Shown here in pieces: positions 24,639-36,779 of a DNA stretch of 64,000 nucleotides. This DNA is from Aldrovandia affinis (Eukaryota > Chordata > Actinopteri > Notacanthiformes > Halosauridae). Under the pieces are notes generated by a model that saw only the letters and a program-made list of their open reading frames with translations, made no database searches and was not told the DNA's origin. Made by a program: the position numbers and the translations under genes. The stretch's first letter is position 1. Each line of letters opens with the position of its first letter. The DNA lies in NCBI GenBank assembly GCA_029706075.1, contig JAINUG010000256.1, positions 868,001 through 932,000 of the forward strand. The letters are read 5' to 3'.

Positions 24639-24856
24639 GTGATTCAGACATTTGAGCGGACATTTTCAGCCCTAAAGCGAATTAAAACTTATGCCAGAAA
24701 TACGACAGGGCAGGCTCGACTTTCAGCATTAGCTTCGATGGCGATAGAAAAGGATGGAACTTCTTGATGGAACTGAAACACATGGATAATCTGTACGACA
24801 GAGTAATTGAACTCTTTTTGAGGAAAGAAAGGAGGATGGATTTTGTGTACAAATAA
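24639..24856 (+). pseudogene. hAT transposase C-terminal dimerisation domain remnant
   Basis: From 24639 the frame reads VIQTFERTFSALKRIKTYAR, then NTTGQARLSALASMAIEKD. After a frameshift near 24760 it continues LMELKHMDNLYDRVIELFL and RKERRMDFVYK with a stop at 24854-24856. The ERTFSALKRIKT...RLSALASMAIEK pattern is the hAT C-terminal dimerisation signature, as in zinc finger MYM/hAT-derived proteins. The core and the N-terminus are not recognisable upstream, though 24350-24640 may be a decayed part. The stop at the normal family end suggests a 3' fragment of an old transposon. Confidence 0.8.
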
Positions 24857-25035
24857 TAAGGATTTTTGGTGAGTAAAATGTTGCTATTTTCCTAAATAAT
24901 ATTGCAATTTTATGAGGTTATTATTATTGATGCTTTTTTATGTGTGTCGCAGCTGTAGCACCCCGGGTTTGTTTCTTCAGTAAAGGCATTTATTCTGGAT
25001 ACACGAGTTATCTATCTGCGATGCAACGGCAACGG

Positions 25036-25427
25036 GTGTTTGTTCGGTTTGTTTTTGCACTTTGTTTATTTATCTTTCTTCAGTCATGTTTCATTAGAGA
25101 GAATGACAGCGATAGAGATGAGAGAGAATGACAGCGATAGTTAGAAGCGTGAGATAATTAGTGATTAGTAGTGTTAGTAACTTAATCTAAATCCCTAATG
25201 TTAGTAGATTAGTTGGTTAGTACTAGCCTATATAGGCCTACATCTAACTAATATATACAAAGTGTAATTAGAAAGTAAGAAGGAAGTAAAACGAGATTAG
25301 AAACGAAGACGGAAAAACCGAAACAGAATTTCCCGAAGTGCATGACAGAACGAGAATGAAACATGACTGAAGAAAGATAAATAAACAAAGTGCAAAAACA
25401 AACCGAACAGACACTCAAAACATAACA
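25036..25427. repeat. Fold-back (palindromic) copy of the LTR-like element end
   Basis: Positions 25036-25095 and 25355-25414 are 60-bp inverted repeats differing at one base; the left arm begins GTGTTTGTTCGGTTTG. The interior (25130-25350) is directly related to the LTR-like element at 20010-20142 and 21376-21560. It includes a doubled GAGAGAATGACAGCGATAG. The right arm corresponds to that element's own end (21560-21596), so the left arm is an inverted extra copy of that end. Confidence 0.85.
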
Positions 25428-25432
25428 ATAAG

Positions 25433-27410
25433 ATGGCTTTTATAGCCATAAAATAGTTATTGAGGGGTGGATTGATTCAGACGGAGCACTACTGAAGGCC
25501 TAGGTGTGAAATGCACGGCCCGCCACTGGAACACAAGCTGTACAATTCACCACACAAGAGGAGAAAAATGCTTTTGAAGTGTTGATAATAGCCACACTCA
25601 CTAAATGGATTAATAGAAATACATTACATTACATTAAGATTAGGTTCACATGACACTACTTTATTGGATTTCAAAGGATTGTATGCTAAAGTCTCCATCT
25701 AGTAACTAAACTAGTGTGAATAATAGTTTATAACTAATAGAATTATGTCACAAACACTGCAAGGAACATTTCTCAAATAAAATGAGACCTTAGGTATAAG
25801 CCATGCATATGACCATGCATGGTATATACCCATATGAAATGTACATGTCTCCTTTTTCAATGCACACATTTTAATAATATTGAATGAAGGGTTCTGTTGG
25901 GTCTGTTATGTTGTGGAGTGCATTTTCCTGACATGGTTTAGGTCCACTCAACCTCTTATTGTGGAAGAATGATGTTGCATCCCTCCAATAGAGTTCTAGA
26001 CACTTAAAAAATCCATGATATATAATAATTATATACTTCAAGGTCCATTGAAGTGGTTCTGTTGGCTAGTGGTGGCCCAATACCCTAATAAAACACTTTA
26101 TGTTGGTGTTTCCTTTATTTTGGCAGTTACCTCTAATTCTCTTAAAATCTGGACTATGAGACATAAAACAAGTCAGATTAACAGTTTCTCCACTCTGAAT
26201 CCTGCCCTGTATAATAGCCACAGCTCTGAGATTGTGTATATACAGCACTGTATAACAGAAAGAATCAGGGAAAACTAACCCCAAGCCCCAAACCTGTGCC
26301 TGCAAAAGCCCCTGGGGAATCCAAATGAGAAAATTGAGAAATCTGTAAATAATTTCTGAACCGGCATTAATCAGTAAAGCAGATCTCCTACAGAAATGCC
26401 AGGGGAACACTTACTCTATATATTCCACTTACAAAACAACATATTAGTAGTAAAGGGATAAAGGTTATTAGGTAATCATACTATTAGTGTGCTGTAGATG
26501 CTGCAGTGCCAAGGTTCTTGGTCCAATTACACCAATTAGTTGTCAATAATGAGGATAAGGATCCATAATTATGGCACTGCCTGCCAAATGCCCTGTCTTG
26601 CAACTGCTGTTATGGGGGGCTAACCCACAACAGTAAACACCACCCGACAACAGATATGCAGGGCTTTACTTTGGAAACAAAGGGAAATGGAGCTTCATTT
26701 TAAAGTTGATTCATGTAGATGTAATGAAATTGGAGGAAGGAACTGTATGTGAAGAAACTTCTCAGTCAAAACCATTTATGCAGTCTACAATTGTGGCTAT
26801 TCATGTTGTGTAAAAGTACAGCACAGAAACAGAGAGAGAGAGAGTAAAATTTGTGCACTATTAGAAATGTCATTATCTTTGAACCTGCAGCATGAATGTG
26901 ACCTGTGAAATGGGTTTACTTACAGCATGATAGCAAAACAATGCCGCTATTCCTGTGACAAGACTTACAAAATGTATAAGTAATGAGCCTGTTATATTTA
27001 TAGGCAAAGGATGCCCCCCTCCTCTCAAGGTGATAAAAAAGCACCCTGACATACAACTCATCCGACTAAGGCACTCACAGATCATGCCTGTGCCTGGGAA
27101 TCCCACATAACTAGCTATAGTGTCACCTAGAGAGTATCATTGGCAGGATACTCTGGGCATTCAGCCTAGCCTAGCTGCATAGTCCTCCAGCACAGTAGCT
27201 GCTATGGATTTGTTGTTGTATTGTAGAGGAGAAAATAAGTGGTTGGCTGACTTCATATCACACAGGATGCACATAGTAGTCCTCCTCCTCCCAAATCCCG
27301 AGTTTACAGTGATGGGTTTATTGTTATAGGCCATTCTAAATTGGGTATAAAAATTGGGAAAAATACTTTTGATACAAAATATTTGTAAGTTTGTTTTATG
27401 AAAAATACTG
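25433..27410. other. Unassigned sequence
   Basis: No gene or mobile element that I can support. A short GA run lies at 26830-26845. Confidence 0.5.
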
Positions 27411-27414
27411 CAGG

Positions 27415-28005
27415 ACAGGACAACTCAACTCAGTCCTGGAGGGAAGCAGGTTTTGTTTAATCAACCGAAGTTCACCCACATCACCCCTCTATTCTCCTCT
27501 CTGCACAGGCTCCCCATCGCAGCACACATCAGATTCAAATCACTGGTGCTTGCTTTTCAGGCGGCTAGAGGAACTGCTCCCCTTACCTCCAGACACTCAT
27601 CACATCCTACACGCCAGCCAGACCCCTCCACTCAGCCTCCTCTGGCAAACTGACTGTCCCATCCCTCCGGGCGCCTGGCAGCTGCTCCTCGTGGTCTCGC
27701 CTCTTCTCTGTCCTGACCCATCGCTGGTGGTACGACCTTCCGCAATCAGTCAGCAAGAGACTCAAAACCCACCTTTTCAGACTCCACTACCACTGAATCC
27801 TGTACATCTACCCAATTGTCATCACCTCTGCCTACTTGCTCAACGCTTATTGTATATGTATCCCTGCCTACTCATAAAAATAAAAATAAATTACTAACCT
27901 TTTCCTTCCAAGTGTTACTGGTATGGTATGCAGCTGCCTACAACGATGTATTTCGCTGTATTACTGCACTGATCTTGTGCGCAAACTTGTAAGCACATCT
28001 TGTAA
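27415..28005 (+). mobile_element. L2 LINE 3' fragment
   Basis: From about 27456 the frame reads FNQPKFTHITPLFSSLHRL and then FKSLVLAFQAARGTAPL, which is the C-terminal part of the L2 reverse transcriptase protein. A 3' UTR follows (GGTATGGTATGCAGCTGCC) as in the 12.4-kb copy. Frameshifts are present. The 5' flank at 27415-27458 is a piece of the AGTCCTGGAGGG repeat also seen near 13870. Confidence 0.85.
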
Positions 28006-28009
28006 GTTG

Positions 28010-29022
28010 TGCTTACAAGTGCTTGCAGGTTTTACAGCGCTTATGTAATCACTGATGTAATTAATGATTAAATTAACCATTCATGATTAGTTCAAAAAAG
28101 GAATGAAAGACTACAGACAGTGTAGGCCTCTAGTATCAGACCTTGCCCAATGCCATTTCAAGCCTGACAGAGATTAATTAAAAGTAATTAAAACCATTTG
28201 AAAACCTTCTGACAGGGGAAAAGGTGTCAGATACAAATGGTCTTATCACTTATGAGAGAATGCCAAGTAGATGCCAAAACACTGAACACTGACAGATTTT
28301 TGAGTTATGACTCATTAACTGAAGATACTGTAATATAACTGCCACACTTTGATACACACCGTAGTGCCAAACACAACGGATGTAGCAACTATGGGACAAC
28401 TATCAGTCAAACCACATGGGGTTTGGCTTTTACTTTCAGTGACTTACATAAGGTAAGTTTACTTTTGTGTAACATTGTGTAAGTACCAAACCAAACAGCT
28501 TTGTATTTTAATTTAAGCACTTCTACTGTATATCTTTGTGCACTTTTAATAAATCAGCTGTAACCTCTATTTATTTAGTAATGTATCTGTCCATTGCATT
28601 CATGAACAACAATTATTTGGGTTAAATACACAAGTGTAATTCATTAATACACAAGAGAGTACACATAAATGTACAACTCTATGGAAAACATCTAACAAGA
28701 AAAAAAATAATGCTTCCCAATGTTTAATTATTCATTTGTTTTTGCCAAGATGTGCAGATGTGTGTTTGATGTGTCGTGTGTCTTGTGATGAAGTTTCTAA
28801 GATTAAAAGCAAATGTGTTTTACAAGATTTTGGCTCACAACAATACTCCACTAAAAGGAAAGAGACTTCCTCTGTCTCTTCTGTTTGCAAAATGAAAGGC
28901 ACACAGAATAATGACCTCCCAGATACACAATTTTAATACAATTTAATTGTATTAGTAGTGCAAAAGTGACAGTGAATCATGTTACTAATATTGTGAATAA
29001 AGACCAAGCTCCATATTTGACA
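28010..29022. other. Unassigned AT-rich sequence
   Basis: A small local palindrome (CTTGTAAGTTGTGCTTACAAG) spans 28000-28020. Nothing else is supported. Confidence 0.5.
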
Positions 29023-29024
29023 TA

Positions 29025-30203
29025 CACTATATGGCCAAAAGTCAGTGGACACCCCTACTAATTATTGAGTTCAGGTGTTTCAGCCACACCCATTGCCAAC
29101 AGGTGCATAAAATCCAGCAAATAGCCATGCAATCTCCACAGACAAACATTTAGAATTCAGAATGGTTCGTAAAGAGCTCATTGACTTTAAACTGTCATAG
29201 GATGCCACCTTTGCCACAAGTCAGTTCGTGAAATTTCTGCCCTACTAGATGTGCCCCGGTCAACTGTAAGTGCTATTATTGTGAAGTGGAAGCGCCTAGG
29301 AGCAACAACAGCTCGGCCACGAAGTGGTAGACCACGCAAACTCACAGAGCGGGGCCGACCAGTGCTGAAGCGCATAGCGCGTAAAAATCGCCTATCATCT
29401 GCTGCATCACTCACTACAGAGTACCAAACTGCCTCTGGAAGCACCATAAGCACAAGAACTGTGCCTCGGGAGCTTCATGGAATGGGTTTCCATGGCCGAG
29501 CAGCTGCACACAAGCCTCACATCACCATGCACAGTGCCAAGCGTCGGCTGGAGTGGTGTAAAGCACGCCGCAACTGGACTCTGGAGCAGTGGAAACGTGT
29601 TCTTTGGAGTGATGAATCACGCTTCACTATCTGGCAGTCTGATGGACGAATCTGGGTTTGGCGGATGCCAGGAGAACGCTACCTTCCAGAATGCATAGTG
29701 CCTACTGTAAAGTTTGGTGGAGGAGGGATAATGGTCTGGGGCTGTTTCTCAGGGTTTGGGATAGGCCCATTAGTTCCAGTGAAGGGTATTTTTAATGCTA
29801 CAGGATACGAAGACATCTTAGCCAATTGGGCGCTTCCAACTTTGTGGCAACAGTTTGGGGAAGGCCCTCTGCTGTGCCCCTGTGCACAAAGCGAGGTCCA
29901 TAAAGACATGATTAGATGAGTTTGGTGTGGAGGAACTTGATTGGCCTGCACAGAGCCCTGACCTCAACCCCATTGAACACCTTTGGGAGGAATTAGAACG
30001 CCGATTGCGAGCCAGGCCTTCTCGTACAACATCAGTGCCTGACCTCACAGATTTTGGCTGAATGGGCACAAATTCCCACAGAAAGTGGCAGCTGTCATAG
30101 GGGGTCCAACTCCATATTAATGCCCATGGTTTTAGAATGGGATGTCCAACAAGCTCATATAGGTGTGATGGTCAGGTGTCCACTGACTTTTGGCCATATA
30201 GTG
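29025..30203 (+). mobile_element. Tc1-like transposon
   Basis: The ends CACTATATGGCCAAAAGTCA (29025) and its inverse at 30184-30203 (TGACTTTTGGCCATATAGTG) are flanked by TA on both sides. Inner sequences GTGGACACCC and GGTGTCCACTG extend the match. It is 1179 bp, with a plus-strand transposase. Confidence 0.95.
29162..30120 (+). pseudogene. Tc1-like transposase, multiply broken
   Basis: The ATG at 29162 opens [12 protein letters not shown] and meets a stop at 29198-29200. The frame then shifts, so [15 protein letters not shown] and [17 protein letters not shown] (helix-turn-helix) continue the protein. The long open stretch to 29919 carries [38 protein letters not shown] (first Asp) and [16 protein letters not shown]. 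The region around the second Asp (normally QHDN) is altered to [10 protein letters not shown] by a small deletion and frameshift near 29870-29890. [20 protein letters not shown] (catalytic Glu) reads in another frame at 29937-29996. The C-terminus ends GGPTPY at 30120. It has normal family length but cannot make active enzyme. Confidence 0.92.
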
Positions 30204-30621
30204 TACAACACCAAATCACCACTGCGGAAGTATTGATTATAGCAATAAGTGCCGCTGAATATAAAATGGTCTTTCTTAACTTATGTAGTCACCAAATTAA
30301 TACAACAACAAAGTACTGATCAACAATAAACCCCCAGCTAAAGTTATAAAGACTCTTTGTAGCTCTGTTTGCTCTCAGTCTGTGTAAATATTAGAATAAT
30401 GTTTTGGTATCTAAAGCTCTTGCCGACTTTCTGTGTTTGAGATGTCAGTTTGTCCGTACTGTACTTTCTGCCAGATAGCATTTAAGTGAAATAGCAAATA
30501 CAAAGCTCTTCTCGTGGGTTTATGGAAAACTACAGTGGATAACAGTTAACAAACCTCAGCAAGATAAACCAGCTTGATACTTTTGTTTTTTAAGATTTTC
30601 TGACAATATTAGTACTGTTCT

Positions 30622-30984
30622 ATCCATCCATCCATCCATCGTCTAAGCCGCTTATTCCTGGTCAGGGTCGGGGGGGTGCTGGAGCCTATCCCAGCATGCG
30701 TTCCGGGCGAGAGGCAGGAATACACCCTGGACAGGTCGCCAATCCATCGCAGGGCACACACACCATTCACTCACACACTCATACCTACGGGCAATTTAGA
30801 CTCTCCAATTAGCCTAACGTGCATGTCTTTGGACTGTGGGAGGAAACCGGAGTACCCGGAGGAAACCCACGCGGACACAGGGAGAACATGCAAACTCCGC
30901 ACAGAAAGGCCCCCGGCCTGGATTCGAACCCGAGACCTTCTTGCTGTGAGGCGACAGCGCTATCCACTGCACCACCGTGCCGCC
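30622..30984 (-). mobile_element. SINE-like retroposon with tRNA-type promoter boxes
   Basis: On the minus strand it starts GGCGGCACGGTGGTGCAGTG, with a B-box-like GGTTCGAATCC near 30930. It ends in GATGGATGGATGG repeats at 30625-30640. It is flanked by an 11-bp perfect duplication, AGTACTGTTCT, at 30611-30621 and 30985-30995, which indicates target-primed insertion. It may instead be the 3' part of a LINE with the same tail. Confidence 0.85.
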
Positions 30985-30999
30985 AGTACTGTTCTAATC

Positions 31000-33035
31000 C
31001 CACATAAATATCAGAAAAAATGGCATATACAAATGGCATATATAGCAGGACAAAAAAGCAACAACCAACCAACGAGGTTCATATTAATAAAAATAATGAC
31101 CAAACAGCCCTGGGCCTGTAGGAGATATTAGTTTAAGTAAAATTGTGTTTAAAGCATAATGTAATCCACCTGGACAACATGCTGTGACCTATGACATCAC
31201 CATGAATATACTTCCATTCCCATAATACATTGTATATGAATGTAATGCAAATGGTAGAGATACATGAGGTGACTATGGAGTTTAATGCAATGGATGGATG
31301 GATGGATGAATTACAAATGGTAGAGATACATGAGGTGACTGATGGCATGAGGCCACAGAAAATGTATGTGGAACATTTCAAAATAAACCACAAATTGTTG
31401 GTTACCCACTGTAATGATTGATATCCATGGTTGGCACACAACAGCAGCTTCCCTGACTAGATTTCTATATTATCTGAGATCAATGTTTTATTGGTAAAAT
31501 TGTACTAAAAGTAGCCTATTTGCTTTATTTTGCTCATGTAGTGCTCAGCGGGTGCACCTCAAATTCCTAACCCCTCTTCGCTTGAATATTGTTCTATGTG
31601 ACAGTGGCTCAACCTTGAACAAAGGGAACAAGATTAATGTTTGTTCCTAATCATCATTACTGACTCCTGACAGCAGAACCTTTAGTTACCATGTGGCCAG
31701 ACTGGAATGTGCTCCTAAAGCTACAAAAAGCAGTAAGTCAACTCCTTTCATTACAGTACATCATATTATATGACAGTAATTTATCTGCAGTTACAATTCA
31801 AGGACACAGTACAGAGTTATAGATGACAAAGCAAAGTAAATAATTGCAGTCCATAGGTTTATTAGAGCAGCAGTAACAACAGAAAAGGACATTTCATACT
31901 CTTGGAGCCAGTAACAATGAAACAAGAAGTGGCAGAATCAACTATACTGTTATCATGAGTATCTATCCTGTAAAAATATCCAATATTAAATCAAACATTG
32001 AACTTATACATTTTTCTCTAATCTCATCTAATAACCTTCACATTTATGTAAGTAGCTGATTCCTATGGTAGAAAACTAAATGAATATGATTTTTTCTGCT
32101 AATTGCATCTGTAGCTGTCATTGTTATAGTATGTGGTGCTCCACCATGTGAAACATGAAGGCAGATACCTAAAACAGCAAGGATCTGCATTTTGCATTCT
32201 GTCCACATTTCAGCATTACTGTTGTTATTACAAGAGGACAGTGCAGTGTGTCATCAGTCTGTCCTTGACCCAATAACTGTGTTTCAGCCTTTAAACAATG
32301 GATAAGAGCGTAACCGGAGGTCAGTAGACAGAGCTGGACTCTCGTCCTTCCTCTGGATTACACCCTTCCATTCTGTTCAAGAGCCAGCCTGCCTTTGGAC
32401 CTCAACCACAGTCACATTCCAGTTATAAAAAGTCTTAATAGGTAACACAACAGAATACACAATCTGGTTGTGTATTGATGGAAGACCGCTCTATTTCACT
32501 TAAACAAGTCAATGGAGGTCTACCCGATTATCCTTTTCACAATTTATGTTTCTGTCAGTGTGGCTACCCACAATGGTCAGCAGTCTGAAGGAGCATTTCA
32601 ACTTCCTGCCATTTTGCATTCACATTGTTCATGAACCAGTTACTTTTTTCTTTTACTTTCTTTTACTTATTGTTTTTTTTTACAAAATGCAGGATCTTCA
32701 AAAAGTCAAGGCCATGTTAGTGAAATCTATAGAACATCTGGGGCAAAGTATTCTGCATTGTACTTGAACAAATGTAGGAAAATATGGGAAGTATTCTTTG
32801 GAAGTGCTTAGTTTTGTTTCTGTGAAATACATTGATGAAGGTTTTGTTGTAACTTGGCATCATTTTGATAATAATTTGGTATGCAGAGCATGTCAACAAC
32901 AAGCTGTTGTAATAACGGTTTGTATGCCAAATTGTCACGTAAAACAGAAAACAGACACATTGCTGGCAAACTTACAAATGGTACTGTATATTGATCCGAT
33001 AATATAATCAGAAAGTGCATTCATTGTGTGGCAGT
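31000..33035. other. Unassigned sequence with a small duplication
   Basis: AATGGTAGAGATACATGAGG occurs at about 31250 and again about 31317, separated by GGATGGATGGATG. Otherwise no gene or element is supported. Confidence 0.5.
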
Positions 33036-33039
33036 GTGG

Positions 33040-34005
33040 ATTAAATTTCATCAATTTAACACACACTTACTCCAAAGTGTTTGATATTTTTATTTGAAGG
33101 ACAATCACAGCTACATTTGTATGCCATCAATAGTTTGGTCAGTATCATATGCAGCTTGTAAATAGATCTACAAACACACAAGTTAAAAATAGTAAATGTT
33201 TCTGCTGTCACAAAAGTTGTGAAAGCACACACTAAACTATAGTGACGAATTGTTTTGCCAATGTGCGTTTGTTCATCAAGGTCTTGGTTATGTAAGGGTG
33301 TGAAAACAGTTTAGCACATCTGAGATCTAAATAGCTAAAAACCTGTTTTTATCAGAACTGGTCACATTTATTTCAGGCTGTGGGAGGGCTAAATGCTAAA
33401 TACCTGAATATTCATTATTCATTGTCCACACCTCTAAGATCTGTCAGATGGGCCATCTCTCTCTTTGTTACGTTGCAACACGCGGAATATGTTTGGCGTC
33501 ACAAGACGCTGAATTCATATATTTTCACGAGTATTTGAAAACAAGCGAAATAAATAACATTTTAGGCTGTTTGAAAAGTATTCTTCCATAGATCTTGTGT
33601 GCATATTGCAATTTGTTATGTTGCAACACGCGGAATATGTTTGGCGTCACAAGACGCGGAATTCATATATTTTCACGAGTATTTGAAAACAAGCGAAATA
33701 AATAACATTTTAGGCTGTTTGAAAAGTATTCTTCCATAGATCTTGTGTGCATATTGCAATTTGTTACGTTGCAACACGCGGAATATGTTTACGTCACAAG
33801 ACGCGAATTCATATATTTTCACGAGTATTTGAAAACAAGCGAAATAAATAACATTTTAGGCTGTTTGAAAAGTATTCTTCCATAGATCTTGTGTGCATAT
33901 TGCAATTTGTTACGTTGCAACACGCGGCATATGTAGTCACAAGACGCTGAATTCATATATTGAATATATATACGAGTATTTGATAACATGGCAAATCAAA
34001 TATAG
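33040..34005 (-). mobile_element. Second piggyBac-related copy, internally deleted, with tandem repeats
   Basis: The minus strand matches 2330-2405 and about 3120-3540 of the first copy; for example, AGATCTATTTACAAGCTGCA near 3420 appears inverted near 33160. The coding remnant and its neighbours (about 730 bp) are absent. The terminal CCCCCTGAGGTC is not found, so both ends appear truncated. Most of the right half is a tandem array. Confidence 0.8.
33467..33985. repeat. 148-bp tandem repeat, about 3.5 copies
   Basis: Units start GTTACGTTGCAACACGCGG at 33467, 33615 (one base changed), 33763 and 33909. The spacings are 148, 148 and 146 bp. Each unit holds TTTTCACGAGTATTTGAAAA and a CACAAGACGC motif that is single-copy in the 2.4-kb element. 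Confidence 0.92.
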
Positions 34006-35010
34006 TTACTTACTCTTGGTCAGTTATTGTCTTCGTCGCTTTCGTTAAGGACACAGCATTTGTTGTGTGGTGTGAATGCTACAGTTGTGTGATACTATAA
34101 ATATATATTATACTAACGTATACAGTCATATAATGGCATATGCAGTCATATAATGGCACAGATCATCTAACTGGAACATATCGATTATGATCATTTTACA
34201 GAAGGTGATCAATACTTATGGAGAATGTAGCTGCCGATTCTATCCATGTTACCGTGTATTGTAGTTGTATTAGCGTTAATTGAAAGAAACATGTTGTTTT
34301 AAAGTGATTGCATTGTTCTTTTAAACTGTAATGTTAGTAGGAAGCCATACTTCCCAAGCTAGCTAAGTTATCTGGGTCAGTAGGGTGACAAGCTAGCAGT
34401 AGAACTGGAAATATTATATGACTGGAAAGCTAGGTAGTGTATATTTGACTATTGTTAATGAAACAATTTTTCTAACAAACTGTACAAAAAATGTAGAAGC
34501 AAGCCCTATACTTCCCAGAAAATCTGCTCTGAATTTGAGACCCTGTCCGAGGAAGACAGACTGCCATTCCTCCTGGGAGTGAGGATTGAGTGTGTGACAC
34601 TGACAGAACAGTATGTTGTCAGTTGTAACAGAAAGTGAAGCAAATAGTATTATTCAATTGAACTAATACTCCTCTATTACACTTTACTGTGCTTTTCTTT
34701 TTTTAGTTTTTTTTTTTTTTACAAGGCCCAGGTTGCTAGGTTGTTGAGTATATTAATGAATCAGGGCTAACCTATTCACAGGGCTTAACCTACATCAGAG
34801 GCATCCAAAACTATGATACAGGGTTTACACATGTAATGAAACAAAATTGTTTAAAAATACATTTTTGTTGGATGCATCAATTAAAGTCTATAATAAATAT
34901 AATTTTCAACTTCTGGTGTTATGAGTTAGCAAACCAGAAATTGGCATCCATAACATTTTTTTCATATGTTCTATTGGCTGAAATATCACTATTGGCTGTC
35001 TCATGTGCAC
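34006..35010. other. Unassigned sequence
   Basis: No supported gene. A stretch at 34505-34625 is open and reads FETLSEEDRLPFLLGVRIEC, but I cannot assign it. Long T runs lie near 34700. Confidence 0.45.
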
Positions 35011-35018
35011 ATCCCTTT

Positions 35019-35257
35019 CAGTGTTGCCAGATGTTTTGAAAAAAATCAATATTTTCAAATATTGAAAATATTTTGAAAAATATACTCAAAATCCCTCATC
35101 TTCAATTGACTCCCATACATTTTTTAAATATTTTTTTATGACCGCTGTACATTCTTTTAAAATATCCCATCTATCTTTGACTCCCATTTCTGGGACTCCC
35201 CAGTCATTTTTCAAAACTCCTATATTTGCGGGAGTATCCCACAATTTGGTAACCCTG
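35019..35257. mobile_element. Small hAT-type MITE
   Basis: The ends CAGTGTTGCCAGAT and, inverted, CAGGGTTACCAAAT match at 11 of 14. The flanks ATCCCTTT (35011-35018) and ATCCTTCT (35258-35265) match at 6 of 8. It is 239 bp and non-coding. The imperfect flanks suggest an old insertion. Confidence 0.6.
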
Positions 35258-35265
35258 ATCCTTCT

Positions 35266-36225
35266 ATATATATTTTTTGCCTGTGTGTCTTGCAACTGAC
35301 AACTATGACCAGATGGTGTTCCTGGTAGAAGTGCATCTAAACAGATATTGTTACTGATTGATGTATACATTGACCAATGGAGAGAATGTCAGGAATGTTG
35401 TGGGTTTAGGAACCAAATGCAGGTGAGAGCAGGGCCGTGCACAGACATTTTGGGGGGCAAGGGCTCAAGTAAAAAAGGGCACTCACCCCATCGACACGCA
35501 CTATTCCCACCCCGATGTTGCCACACCGCCGCCATCCATAATCACACACTATGTTCATAACATGGGACCTGTTTAAATTCTACTGAAACACATTATTCCA
35601 TGAAGAAACCACAGATTTGATATAGTAATGCAAGTCAGTCAGTGTAAGTAATGCAGTCAGTCAGTGTTCAGTTGTTTAGACCAATTCAGTCTCATTAGAT
35701 CAGTGGTTTCTTTGAGAAAGAAAGTTAGGAAGGATGCAATTTAATGGCATTCAAACAAAAAACTTTTATTTGAACAGGGAAACACACTGCTACATGCCCA
35801 AACAATAATACACTTTTAAACATCATGTTTTTAGAAAACTGGCTATAAAGAAAAGGGGGTGACTACACTAAACTAGCAAAACTATGCAAAACGTAACTAC
35901 CTGCTTCAGAAATTAATTGCATGTTTGTAAGTTGTCCTGCATGAAGGAGATAATGTCGTTTTATTGATAATTAGACTAGCTTACTTGCTCGAGAGTACCG
36001 AGGCTAGTAATGATGAAATTACAGCGTGAAGTCCTACTGACCTACTTCATAGTTTTTTTAACGGATAATTAACATAAAAAGTAAGTAAGTGTTGTTTAAT
36101 CGTGGTTTCATAATTAAAATAATTAATTAACATAATTATACATATACATACATATATACATATGTATACATATACATACATATACATACATATAATAATT
36201 AACATAATTTAAATTATTGTATTTA
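35266..36225. other. Unassigned sequence
   Basis: AGGGCCGTGCACAGACATTTT at about 35431 resembles an hAT-type terminus, but I find no partner. A TACATA-rich microsatellite lies at 36135-36195 between two AATTAACATAATT segments. Confidence 0.4.
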
Positions 36226-36425
36226 GCATCTGGTATTCGATATACTATGATGTTCTGTATGTCTGTATAGCTGCTAGGTTTCTACTCTGGTTTTTAAATA
36301 TATTTATTATCCAGTATGCTGTTATGTCCTGTATGTCTTGTGTGTTCTTTCACTCCTGTACCATTGCTGCTGTGACAAACCAAATTCCCCCCCCGGGATT
36401 AATAAAGGCTATTCTATTCTATTCT
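36226..36425 (+). mobile_element. Rex1-type LINE 3' end
   Basis: The sequence ends CAAATTCCCCCCCCGGGATT then AATAAAGG and ATTCT repeats, the 3' layout seen in the Rex1 copies at 18.05 and 56.68 kb. It is 3' UTR only; no protein-coding part was recognised. Confidence 0.65.
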
Positions 36426-36779
36426 AAAACAGTACCTACCTGAGTAATATCATTCACCGTAACCGAACTGTGGCTGGGGATGCGGTGCTTTTCATGACAA
36501 GTTGTATTCGGAATGTTGGAAGATGCGACGTTGATTGATTGATTGAGACAAAACCATTTGGAAGGGGGGGGTTGGAGAGCGGAGTACTTTTTAAATTGAT
36601 AAGGTGCATTTTTTGTGGCTACTACTATACATTTCCCTCTTTATATCTGATAGAATTTCAATAACAAATAAAGAAAAAATAAAATACAATTAAAACCAGC
36701 CAAACCAGCACTTTTTGAAGCAGAAAGGCATTTAAGGTAATTTAATTATTTAAATGCAGATGGTACTAAATGGTAAATA

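Noticed and set aside
28736..28936. Cysteine-containing 66-codon frame (CADVCLMCRVSCDEV)
   Set aside because: No complete zinc-binding pattern and no homologue among the other elements; probably chance.
30900..30984. Possible tRNA gene (A/B boxes)
   Set aside because: No cloverleaf; it is the head of a SINE-like element with an 11-bp duplication.
33467..33985. Regular repeats considered as a CRISPR array
   Set aside because: Units are contiguous 148-bp copies without unique spacers, in a fish-type genome, and derive from a transposon.
34505..34625. Coding-like stretch FETLSEEDRLPFLLGVRIEC
   Set aside because: Too short and unmatched to any family I can name; no flanking exons or transposon ends found.
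35431..35460. hAT-like terminus AGGGCCGTGCACAGACATTTT
   Set aside because: No inverted partner or 8-bp duplication found nearby, so no element was called.
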